DNA from: Deinococcus sp. Leaf326
Lineage (GTDB): Bacteria; Deinococcota; Deinococci; Deinococcales; Deinococcaceae
DNA: 7,357 bases
Direction of reading: 5' to 3'
Assembly (NCBI RefSeq): GCF_001424185.1
Contig: NZ_LMOM01000056.1
Location: forward strand, 1,457-8,813
Position numbers and translations under genes: made by a program
Notes under the pieces: model-generated
What the model was told of the DNA's origin: nothing
Databases searched by the model: none
The model's input: the letters and a program-made list of their open reading frames with translations, nothing else
Part shown: in pieces, positions 1 to 5,559 of the stretch
Layout: every line of letters starts with the position of its first letter
Numbering within the stretch: the stretch's first letter is position 1

Positions 1-231
1 ATCTCTTCGCGCTGTTCGTCCGTCAATCGGCTGGGACGTCCAGTCGCGACGGTGGCCCCGAGGGTGCACTGCTGGTTCAGCCGCGTGACCCAAGTGCCGA
101 CCGTGTGAGACCCCGAAGTGCTCTGCGATGGCCTGGCGAGAGAAGGTCCCTTGTTGCAGCCATTCTTTTGCGGCGAGGCGGCGTTCTTCCTGCTGGGCAC
201 GGGTGAGTTTTGAGGGTTTCCAACCAGACAT
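1..231 (-). pseudogene. IS630-family transposase, N-terminal fragment, frameshifted
   Basis: Reading from ATG at 231, the product begins MSGWKPSKLTRAQQEERR and runs into a helix-turn-helix ending IAEHFGVS. At about 104-110 the frame breaks. The family-like continuation (TVGTWVTRLNQQ, then ATVATGRPSRLTDEQREE) lies in another frame, as expected from one extra or two missing bases. An N-terminal HTH followed by a G-R-P-x-x-L-T-D-E-Q-R segment is typical of IS630/Tc1-mariner-like transposases, which bind their terminal inverted repeats and insert at TA. The DDE catalytic domain would lie beyond the left window edge. Some IS630 members use programmed frameshifting, but no slippery run is visible here, so decay or a sequence error is likelier. 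The family call rests on motif resemblance only. Confidence 0.62.
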
Positions 232-320
232 ACCCACTCAGTATGGCAATGATAATTTACGCCGAGCTCAATAATTTGAGTCAGGTACGGGGATAGAGTT
301 TGCGCCGTGACATCCCCTAA

Positions 321-353
321 AAGTACTCTCTGTCAATGAAACAACCGGAACCA
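321..353 (+). repeat. Imperfect 33-bp direct repeat, copy A
   Basis: This copy matches 500-532 at 26 of 33 positions by my alignment. The shared core has the pattern GTACTC-Y-CTGT-YR-ATG followed by ACAACC-N-GAACCA. The partner lies 179 bp away in the same orientation. Possible roles are recombinase arm sites, iterons of a lost replicon, or the end of a vanished element; the sequence does not decide. Confidence 0.55.
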
Positions 354-384
354 GCCTGAGCCCACCGAAAGGCTGCTTGCCAAA

Positions 385-397
385 CATCAACAGGGAG
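385..397 (-). repeat. Inverted 13-bp copy (C) of the repeat core
   Basis: CATCAACAGGGAG here is the exact reverse complement of CTCCCTGTTGATG at 505-517, and it is related to 326-338 in copy A. With A it forms a loosely matched inverted pair about 80 bp across. A 13-bp exact match within 120 bp is unlikely by chance alone. Confidence 0.5.
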
Positions 398-491
398 CCC
401 CTTTTTAGATTTCGGCTGTTCCGGCTTATACTCGACTCTCTGAAACCCTTCGGATTCGTTCCACTGCTCTCCCTAAAGAATTTCCTGTTAA

Positions 492-532
492 CGCATCAAA
501 GGTACTCCCTGTTGATGCGACAACCTGAACCA
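492..532 (+). repeat. Direct repeat copy B, overlapping a perfect 8-bp inverted repeat
   Basis: Copy B covers 500-532. Its left part lies inside a perfect inverted repeat, CGCATCAA (492-499) and TTGATGCG (512-519), separated by 12 bp. The dyad has the spacing of a dimeric DNA-binding site. Copy A lacks the dyad, so the symmetry is specific to this copy. Confidence 0.5.
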
Positions 533-597
533 AACCTTGTCAGAGCTTGAGAGGGTGGGCGCAAGCGTTGTGCACGTAGGTGGGTCTAGAATCTTGC

Positions 598-605
598 TAT
601 ATAAA
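598..605 (+). promoter_or_regulatory. Possible -10 element upstream of the small ORF and recombinase pair
   Basis: TATATAAA lies about 25 bp before the ATG at 628, in an AT-rich local context and immediately upstream of the 617-646 hairpin. No good -35 box sits 16-18 bp upstream; TTGTGC at 568-573 is too far. It could serve a short-leader promoter. Weak evidence. Confidence 0.25.
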
Positions 606-616
606 CTGGCAATCGC

Positions 617-646
617 TTTTGACGCCAATGGCTATTGGTGTCAAAA
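617..646 (+). promoter_or_regulatory. 13-bp hairpin or operator overlapping the start of the small ORF
   Basis: TTTTGACGCCAAT (617-629) and ATTGGTGTCAAAA (634-646) are complementary over 13 bp with one G-U type pair, closed by a four-base loop GGCT. In RNA this would be a stable stem-loop whose loop and 3' arm hold the candidate start codons at 628 (ATG) and 635 (TTG). In DNA it is a near-perfect dyad just downstream of the candidate -10. Either translational occlusion or a repressor site would fit. It is not followed by a U-run, so it is not a typical terminator. Confidence 0.5.
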
Positions 647-841
647 CTGAAGAAGACGAGTATCTTGGCGCTACCTATGCGCACCAATCACCTCTCGAGA
701 CAGGAAAGTCCGCTGGCAGTCTGGCTTGACCTTCAGACCAAGTCCGACTATAGTCTCCGTTTTCTGGAAGGCGAACTCGAAGTCATTGACAATGAAAACC
801 ATCTGGTGCTTGCCCAGCGTCTGCTTGAGAAGCCCGAGTGA
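628..841 (+). pseudogene. Small unknown ORF translationally coupled to the recombinase, probably frameshifted
   Basis: Two frames look protein-like in turn. ATG at 628 gives MAIGVKTEEDEYLGATYAHQ and then stops at about 727-729. A second frame, open from TTG at 635 (internal ATG at 677), gives the better C-terminus, with PLAVWLDLQTKSDYSLRFL, then LEVIDNENHLVLAQRLL, ending at TGA 839-841. A one-base shift near 705-712 would join them into a protein of about 70 residues. Alternatively the 635-841 frame (68 aa) or 677-841 (54 aa) is the real gene. The stop overlaps the recombinase start as ATGA, so the two were probably co-translated. No Shine-Dalgarno is evident. I do not recognise the family; it could be a small accessory of the recombinase. 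Confidence 0.5.
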
Positions 842-1612
842 TGCTCGTTCGTCTCAATCAGGTCCTCACGCTGACCAACCTGACCGACCAGGCTCTGCGC
901 GTCCAAGCGGTTGAGGCCGCGAGCACCTACGACGTCGACACCCTGGTACAGGTCACGCAAGCTACATGACCGCCGGCAGCCGCAGAGGTGCCCGGACGAG
1001 TCCCAAGACGCTGGCCGCCTACAGCCTGGCCGTGCGGGATTTCGTACCTTGGGCCCAAGATCGCGGCGTACACCTCCTGCGGCCGGCCAGGCGGGATGGA
1101 TAGCGGTACGTCGCGCAGCTACAGACAAGGCCCTCGCAGGATCGAGGCCGCATTGGAACGCTGTCGGCCTCGACCGTCGCGCAATACAGTGCAGGAGCAC
1201 GCGCACTGTACCGGGCGCTGCGCTGGGCGAACGCGACGGATGCCCAACCGTTCGAGAATGCCTATGTACCGCCCGATCCTACTCCCGGCATCGTCAAGAA
1301 TCCACCGTACGCCCAGGAAATCGATGCTGTCCTGGCGCACTGTGGGCCTCGGTTGGCGGCCTTGCTGCTCCTCTGCACCCACGCTGGTCTCCGCGTGAGC
1401 GAAGCCCTCAATGTGAAGATCGGCGATCTCCAGGGTAGGAGAGTGACGGTACACGGCAAAGGAGGCAAGATCCGTCAGGTCCCACTGGGCAAGCGGGTGC
1501 GTAATGCCGTGGCTAGCCTCTCCCCTGCACGCGGACGGCTCTCTCTCCGAGTGGACCTATCACCAAGCGAAGTCCCGGATGGGCCAAGCCTTTTGGGCGG
1601 CGGGGAGCTGCT
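841..1612 (+). pseudogene. Decayed XerC/D-like tyrosine recombinase, lacking its C-terminus
   Basis: ATG 841 opens a frame that dies at TGA 967-969. A one-base shift there restores the SAM-like core-binding domain ([17 protein letters not shown], later [23 protein letters not shown]). A TAG at 1101-1103 interrupts this frame. The catalytic part then begins well ([18 protein letters not shown] with the active-site Arg, and [16 protein letters not shown] with the active-site Lys). A further shift near 1515-1530 moves into [20 protein letters not shown], which aligns with the equivalent region of the intact recombinase at 1914-2882 (both reach an AAG turn). Homology ends about there: the H-x-x-R box and Tyr nucleophile are absent. 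The enzyme would have cut and rejoined DNA at attachment or dimer-resolution sites. It is certainly non-functional as read. Confidence 0.85.
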
Positions 1613-1769
1613 CGGCGAAGGTCCAGAGGGCGTCGCGGTAGGCGAGGTTTTCGGGAGTGGGGCGGGCGTGGAGGATGAGACGGTGGCTGGCCTGGAGGCT
1701 GACGCCGAAGGTGTAGAGGAGGTCGGGGGTGCAGGAGGCTTTAAGGTCGTAGGTCTCTGGGGATTCCAT
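1560..1769 (-). CDS. Small unknown protein, probably truncated at its 3' end
   Basis: ATG 1769 to TGA 1560-1562 encodes 69 residues starting [20 protein letters not shown], followed by [20 protein letters not shown] and [12 protein letters not shown]. Codons are overwhelmingly C-ended, as expected for a real gene in GC-rich DNA. The same frame stays open upstream to GTG 1871 through a proline-rich stretch ([13 protein letters not shown]). An ATG at 1848 (METFS) would join that stretch if the C-run at 1830-1835 had five rather than six bases. The last ten or so codons ([10 protein letters not shown]) are the antisense of recombinase remnant, so the natural C-terminus was probably replaced at the junction near 1590-1615. 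No recognised domain, signal peptide or membrane segment. Confidence 0.5.
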   Translation of the reverse strand: MESPETYDLKASCTPDLLYTFGVSLQASHRLILHARPTPENLAYRDALWTFAEQLPAAQKAWPIRDFAW

Positions 1770-1851
1770 GGATTCTTGGGGTATGGGGACCTTGTGCTCC
1801 TGCTGGGGCAGGGGCAGGGGATTGGGATTGGGGGGAGAAAGTTTCCATAAT

Positions 1852-1873
1852 CCGTGATACGAACACTTCACGG
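1852..1873. promoter_or_regulatory. Inverted repeat in the divergent intergenic region before the recombinase
   Basis: CCGTGA (1852-1857) and TCACGG (1868-1873) are perfect inverted 6-mers with a 10-bp spacer, about one helical turn between the half-sites. They lie between the leftward small gene (start 1769 or 1848) and the rightward recombinase (ATG 1914). A shared operator is a reasonable guess. CATAAT at 1846-1851 just before it could be a rightward -10. Confidence 0.35.
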
Positions 1874-1913
1874 AGGAGACGCCTCAACTCACGGACGCGC
1901 TACCTTGCTCGCT

Positions 1914-2882
1914 ATGACCCTGGAACTGACGGTCGCCAACCTGGACCTCCAGACCCGAGCCGACCGGGTCGCCGGCCTCGAACCCGAAGCCCTCAAACGC
2001 GAAGGCCTCCGCGCCGCCCGCGATCGGGACGAGGAAGGACTCTGGGCACTCACCGAGGCCTACCTCGTTACTCACGGTGCTCGGGGTGCCCGGGTCAGTC
2101 ACAACACCCTGGAGAGTTACCGCATCGGCCTGCAGGTGTTCCTCGCTTGGGCCGGACCCGCAGGCATCAGCCTGATCCGCCCCGGCGGCAGCATGGGCTT
2201 CAGATATGCGCGTCACCTGGAGGCCAGTGGCCTAGCCCCCAGCAGCGTTCGCAACCGCCTCGCCGGCGCCAGAGCGATCTACACCGCCCTGCGCTGGAGT
2301 GGCGCCACCGACGCCGCCCCTTTCACCGACGTCCGGGCCGCCTATGACCCGGTGCCGCGATGGGAAAAGCGTCAACCCTACGCCCCCGAAGACCTCGCGC
2401 TGTTGTTGCTGCACGCCGGGGTTCAGGAAGCTGTAATCGTGGTCCTGGGCGCTCACTCAGGCTTGCGGGCCACCGAGATGACCACGCTGCTGCGCAAGGA
2501 CCTGCACCTCGATGCGCCGGAGCCGTACCTGGTCGTGACCGGCAAGAGACAGCGCCGCCAAGCAGTCGCGCTCTCACGCACCGCCGTGGCCGTGCTGCGC
2601 TCGTGGCTCAGTGCGTCGCCCAACTACGGCCCCTGGGTGCTGCGGATGCGCACCCGCCAGGGCGTCGAAAAGGCCATGCGCCGCACCTGCGTGGCAGCCG
2701 GTGTCCAGTACGAGGGCCGCGAGGTCCACGGTCTGCGGCATACAGCAGGAACTCGGATCTATGTGGAGAGTCAGGACCTGCTCGCTGTCCGCGACCATCT
2801 ACGGCACCGGACTGTGGACAGCAGCGAGATCTACGTTAACTACGCCCGGAAGGGCAAGAAGAAGCCGGTCGCCGACTGGTGA
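1914..2882 (+). CDS. Tyrosine-type site-specific recombinase (XerC/XerD/phage integrase family), intact
   Basis: 322 residues, close to the usual Xer size of about 300. The N-terminal SAM-like core-binding domain covers roughly 35-140 (TLESYRIGLQVFLAWA, then SVRNRLAGARAIYTALRWSG). The catalytic domain, about 155-322, carries every expected residue: Arg185 (HSGLRATEM), Lys211 (VVTGKRQRRQA), His272 and Arg275 (VHGLRHTAGTR), His298 (HLRHRTVDSS) and the nucleophile Tyr307 (SEIYVNY). It should cleave DNA through a 3'-phosphotyrosine intermediate and act in integration, excision or multimer resolution. ATG 1914 is preferred over the in-frame GTG 1854 because the 20 intervening codons are rare types (ATA, CGA, ACA, CTT) and because the decayed paralogue at 841 starts equivalently. 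No clear Shine-Dalgarno precedes 1914. The exact biological role is not readable from the sequence. Confidence 0.9.
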   Translation: MTLELTVANLDLQTRADRVAGLEPEALKREGLRAARDRDEEGLWALTEAYLVTHGARGARVSHNTLESYRIGLQVFLAWAGPAGISLIRPGGSMGFRYARHLEASGLAPSSVRNRLAGARAIYTALRWSGATDAAPFTDVRAAYDPVPRWEKRQPYAPEDLALLLLHAGVQEAVIVVLGAHSGLRATEMTTLLRKDLHLDAPEPYLVVTGKRQRRQAVALSRTAVAVLRSWLSASPNYGPWVLRMRTRQGVEKAMRRTCVAAGVQYEGREVHGLRHTAGTRIYVESQDLLAVRDHLRHRTVDSSEIYVNYARKGKKKPVADW

Positions 2883-2911
2883 TCCCGACGGGAAGCTTGC
2901 GGCCCAGTACG

Positions 2912-3175
2912 TCACTCCTCAGAAGAGGCGTTGCAGACTACGCGGTTACGTCCCTGACGCTTGGCCTCGCAGAGCTTCTGATCTGCAGAGCTGAGCAGGT
3001 CTGCGAACTGTCCGCCACCGCCCTTACGGACACGGGGCCTAACCTCCGCAAGAACCCCTTCCAGCTCGGGTTACGGATCGTGTAACAGCGCCTGCGGGCG
3101 AGCTGAGTGGCCTGCCAGGCATTCACGGGACCCTGCCCTCTGAACCTGTGAGGCAACCGCGCGCTCCTGCGCCAT
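2912..3175 (-). pseudogene. Remnant with GGDEF (diguanylate cyclase) C-terminal signature
   Basis: The minus frame ending at TGA 2912-2914 contains FADLLSSADQKLCEAKRQGR followed by NRVV, matching the terminal GGDEF-domain signature (L-x-x-A-D-x-A-L-Y-x-A-K-R-x-G-R-N-R-V), here with Cys where Tyr is usual. Upstream, the same frame reads LEGVLAEVRPRVRKGGGGQF to a TAA at 3071-3073. Beyond that it is open again past ATG 3175 to about 3214 (MAQERAVASQVQRAGSRE). The GG(D/E)EF loop and the strand leading to S-I-G-V are missing, so an internal deletion is likely. Intact relatives make cyclic di-GMP from GTP; this piece cannot. It lies tail-to-tail with the intact recombinase. Confidence 0.55.
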
Positions 3176-3265
3176 GCGAGTGCGGTACTCGGCGAACTCA
3201 GCTGTAGAGATGGATCAGTCCTTACATGGTCAGGAACACTCGGTGGCCAGACTCCTCTTCAACCT

Positions 3266-4615
3266 CTATGGCATAGGCTGGAACACTCCATTCAGGCCAG
3301 AAACTCCGACAGGGCTGGGACGAGTCGTCATAGTCCCGTCTCCCAACTGGCCCTTACCGTTCACGCCCCAACTCAGTACCGTCCCATTCCCCTGCAAGGC
3401 AAGGTTATGCCCTCCACCAACAGCAATGCCCCTCACGCCTGTCAGGCCACCGACACTGCCAGGAACTGTTCGTGAGACTGTTGTTCCGTCTCCCAACTGA
3501 CCAAAAATATTGGCACCCCAGCTTTGAACGGTCCCGTTCGATTGGAGTGCCAAGGAATAGTCGGCACCTTGAGCAAGGCGGATGACGTTAGTCAGACCAT
3601 TCACAACTACAGGAACTGTACGGTCTGTCGTCGTCCCATCCCCCACTTGGCCACTGTCATTTCTTCCCCAGCTTTGAACCGTGCCGTCTGACCGAAGTGC
3701 CGAGCTATGGGCCGTACCCGCTGTCACACTGGTCACCCCCGCCACACCCAAGACGCCAACGGGCGCAACACGAATAGTTGTTGTTCCGTCCCCCAGTTGA
3801 CCGGAGCTGTTCATGCCCCAACTCTGGACCGTCCCGTCTGCCTTCAGAGCCAGACTATGAACGCCCCCTGTAGCGACGTTGACTACCCCGGTCAGCCCAG
3901 GAACCTTGACGGGCATAAGACGAGAAGTCGTGGTGCCGTCCCCCAGCTGTCCGTAGGTGTTGGCACCCCAACTCTGGACGGTCCCGTCCGCCTTCAGAGC
4001 CAGACTGTGATCCGCACCTGCGGCAATAGCAACGATATCGCTCAACCCCAGAGCACTGACGGGCGTTGTGCGGTATGTCGCGAAAACACCGTCACCCAGT
4101 TGTCCAGAACTGTTTTGGCCCCAGCCTCGGACCGTGCCGTCCGCCCGGAGCGCCAAACTATGGTTGCGGCCTACAGCCAGACTAATAACACCCGTCAGGC
4201 CAGAGACGGTGACGGGTAACATGCGATTATTGAACGTTCCATCTCCTAGCTGTCCGTACGTATTGTCTCCCCAGCTTTGAACCGTACTATCCGCCCGGAG
4301 TGCCAGACTATAATTGCCACTCATTCCCGCAGCAACAGTCGTTCCACCTGCGAGGACTCCGATAACAGACTGAATCAGAAGAGGCGTTCCAGTTGCCGGA
4401 CAACTCATACCTTCAAATACCAGCAGTTCGTGCTTGCCTACTGCGGAAAGTTGCACGCGCCAACGATTGGGGAAGTTGACACCGTCGTTGTTCAGTTTCG
4501 TGACGCTGATATTCGCGTCACCACCGCACAGCACTTTCGTTGTTGAGTCGTTCAGGTTGATGACATCGTAGTAGGCGGCTAGGCTCTTCGTGATCAACCC
4601 ATTGTCCCTATACAC
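3266..4615 (-). CDS. RCC1-repeat seven-bladed propeller protein; probably the C-terminal part of the upstream lipoprotein gene
   Basis: GTG 4615 to TAG 3266-3268 encodes 449 residues. Residues 1-92 are non-repetitive (Ig-like or linker, with Cys30 in VLCGG and Cys72 in GMSCP that could pair). Residues 93-443 are seven tandem 50-residue RCC1 repeats, each of the form (H/Y)SLALRADGTVQSWG then GQLGDGTT then PV-x-V-x-GLTG. Seven units complete one beta-propeller, a fold used for protein or ligand binding; bacterial RCC1 proteins are often exported. There is no signal peptide and no ribosome site at GTG 4615. The frame continues unbroken upstream for 11 codons to the TAG that ends the lipoprotein ORF, with sensible residues (SGSYVKFPTQ). 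I therefore think this is the distal part of one 736-codon gene and that GTG 4615 is only a formal start. Confidence 0.8.
   Translation of the reverse strand: MYRDNGLITKSLAAYYDVINLNDSTTKVLCGGDANISVTKLNNDGVNFPNRWRVQLSAVGKHELLVFEGMSCPATGTPLLIQSVIGVLAGGTTVAAGMSGNYSLALRADSTVQSWGDNTYGQLGDGTFNNRMLPVTVSGLTGVISLAVGRNHSLALRADGTVRGWGQNSSGQLGDGVFATYRTTPVSALGLSDIVAIAAGADHSLALKADGTVQSWGANTYGQLGDGTTTSRLMPVKVPGLTGVVNVATGGVHSLALKADGTVQSWGMNSSGQLGDGTTTIRVAPVGVLGVAGVTSVTAGTAHSSALRSDGTVQSWGRNDSGQVGDGTTTDRTVPVVVNGLTNVIRLAQGADYSLALQSNGTVQSWGANIFGQLGDGTTVSRTVPGSVGGLTGVRGIAVGGGHNLALQGNGTVLSWGVNGKGQLGDGTMTTRPSPVGVSGLNGVFQPMP
3287..4339 (-). repeat. Seven tandem 150-bp coding repeats (RCC1 blades)
   Basis: Seven consecutive units of 50 codons (one with 51) encode residues 93-443 of the 3266-4615 ORF. 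The motif GTVQSWG recurs in blades 3-6 with variants in 1, 2 and 7, and GQLGDG occurs in six of seven (GQVGDG in the fifth). The nucleotide repeats make the region prone to unequal recombination and to assembly collapse, so blade number may vary between strains. Confidence 0.85.
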
Positions 4616-4651
4616 CTGAGTCGGGAATTTGACGTAACTCCCGGACGTCTA
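4616..4651 (-). other. In-frame amber codon and 11-codon bridge joining the lipoprotein and RCC1 ORFs
   Basis: TAG at 4649-4651 ends the lipoprotein ORF after QWDSTS. The next 11 codons in the same frame encode TSGSYVKFPTQ and run straight into the GTG at 4615. One substitution from CAG, GAG, AAG, TGG, TCG, TAC or TAT would give a single uninterrupted protein. The bridge has no good ribosome-binding sequence close to GTG 4615; GGGAG lies about 24 bases upstream. Confidence 0.7.
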
Positions 4652-5476
4652 ACTGGTCGAATCCCACTGTTTGACTGCGGAACTCAGCGCCACAAGCGGC
4701 TCGGCATCGCGTACAGCTGTCACGTTCAGGGAGAAGCTGAAGGGATCTTTGGTGGCTCCGCCGTTCGCTGCGGAGGTCATTGGCACATTCACACCAAAGG
4801 TCACAAGAGTACTGTCACCTGGAGCCATGAAGGCTGCAAGACCTGACGTAGAGGGAGTAGTCAGTGCCCATCCAATCTGCGTCATAGCCTTGATCCCTTT
4901 GCCTACCGTATCCACTTGACTGACGTCCAGATCAGTCAGAAGGATGTTGGCCAGAGGATCGGTTACTGCAGTGCCTGTGGACGTATCAGCACTCTGGGCT
5001 TGGACGAGCGAGAGCTTACTCGTAGCTGCACTGGCGTCCGAGCCGTCGTAGTACCGCACGTTCGTGAAGACACTGTCGGTCATGCTGCCCTGAGGAACCA
5101 CTGCGACGAGCTTCGGATTGCGGAGCGTCTGACCTGTGTTGTTGGTGACCCTATAGGTCACGCGTACATGGCGGATACCAGTCGCTGTGACAGCGAAGGT
5201 CTGCACGATGACGGGCGAAAAAGTGAACTGGTCCGGTGCACTGATGAGGCCCTGAGCGCCCAGACTACTAGGAGAGAGGGCCTGAACGCGACTGGTGAGC
5301 GCGTCCGTACCGATACCTTGGAAGTTGATCTGGAAGACACCCGGGAGGGTCTGGGGAACAGGCGTGCTCGGCGCAGTGACTCCTGGAAGAGCTGCGACGG
5401 GGGGAACAGAGGGCACCTGTCCGCAGGCGGCCAGGAAAAGAGCGGGAAGTAGGAGGAGAAGATGTTGTCGGGTCAT
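4649..5476 (-). CDS. Envelope lipoprotein, N-terminal part of the RCC1 lipoprotein gene
   Basis: ATG 5476 starts a 275-residue product beginning MTRQHLLLLLPALFLAAC: a basic N-terminus, a hydrophobic core and the lipobox L-A-A-C with Cys18 as lipidation site, so the mature protein should be anchored to a membrane. Residues 19-45 are Pro/Val-rich linker. About residue 70 onward is a beta-rich Ig-like region (RHVRVTYRVTNNTGQTLRNP, later GDSTLVTFGVNVPM and FSFSLNVTAV). The frame is open upstream to 5605, but 5476 gives a perfect signal peptide and has AGAGG 12 bases upstream. It ends at an amber codon that separates it from the in-frame RCC1 ORF. The N-terminal domain family is not one I can name. 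On its own it would be a short lipoprotein without its presumed binding propeller. Confidence 0.82.
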   Translation of the reverse strand: MTRQHLLLLLPALFLAACGQVPSVPPVAALPGVTAPSTPVPQTLPGVFQINFQGIGTDALTSRVQALSPSSLGAQGLISAPDQFTFSPVIVQTFAVTATGIRHVRVTYRVTNNTGQTLRNPKLVAVVPQGSMTDSVFTNVRYYDGSDASAATSKLSLVQAQSADTSTGTAVTDPLANILLTDLDVSQVDTVGKGIKAMTQIGWALTTPSTSGLAAFMAPGDSTLVTFGVNVPMTSAANGGATKDPFSFSLNVTAVRDAEPLVALSSAVKQWDSTS

Positions 5477-5488
5477 GGTTAGAACTTG

Positions 5489-5493
5489 CCTCT
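5489..5493 (-). promoter_or_regulatory. Ribosome-binding site for the lipoprotein gene
   Basis: AGAGG on the minus strand lies 12 bases before ATG 5476. The spacing is somewhat long, but it is the only purine-rich match nearby and it supports 5476 as the start. Confidence 0.4.
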
Positions 5494-5506
5494 GTGAAAG
5501 AACCCA

Positions 5507-5525
5507 TGAGCAAGACCAATGCTCA
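5507..5525. promoter_or_regulatory. Dyad TGAGCA-N7-TGCTCA upstream of the lipoprotein gene
   Basis: A perfect 6-bp inverted repeat with a 7-bp spacer, centred about 40 bases before ATG 5476. The form suits a dimeric regulator or a small 5' UTR stem-loop. No clear promoter boxes can be assigned around it. Confidence 0.35.
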
Positions 5526-5533
5526 CTGAAATA

Positions 5534-5559
5534 TGGGTGGCTCGGAGCGTGGCCACCCA
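5534..5559. promoter_or_regulatory. Second dyad upstream of the lipoprotein gene
   Basis: TGGGTGGC (5534-5541) and GCCACCCA (5552-5559) are perfect 8-bp inverted repeats separated by 10 bp. There is no U-run on either side, so a terminator is unlikely. Position suggests an operator or upstream leader structure for the leftward lipoprotein gene. Confidence 0.35.

Larger units (their letters stand above)
232..597. other. Non-coding, AT-richer stretch upstream of the small ORF and recombinase
   Basis: I see no convincing gene in this stretch, whose base composition is visibly less GC-rich than the recombinase genes to its right. It should contain the end of the IS630-like element, perhaps near the small dyad CTCAA-TAAT-TTGAG at about 268-283, but I cannot place the terminal repeat or a TA duplication. 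From 321 to 532 it holds three related motif copies, annotated separately. Confidence 0.5.

Noticed and set aside
748..1468. Minus-strand and alternative plus frames across 748-1468
   Set aside because: They are shadows of the decayed recombinase, whose motifs are clear when the frames are joined.
1854..1913. GTG 1854 as the recombinase start
   Set aside because: The extra 20 codons are rich in rare codons and not shared with the paralogue's start, and they overlap the inverted repeat.
3707..4546. Plus-strand ORFs opposite the RCC1 gene (3707-4219, 4068-4280, 4277-4546)
   Set aside because: They are antisense shadows that repeat with the 150-bp RCC1 period. The minus strand carries the clear RCC1 motif.
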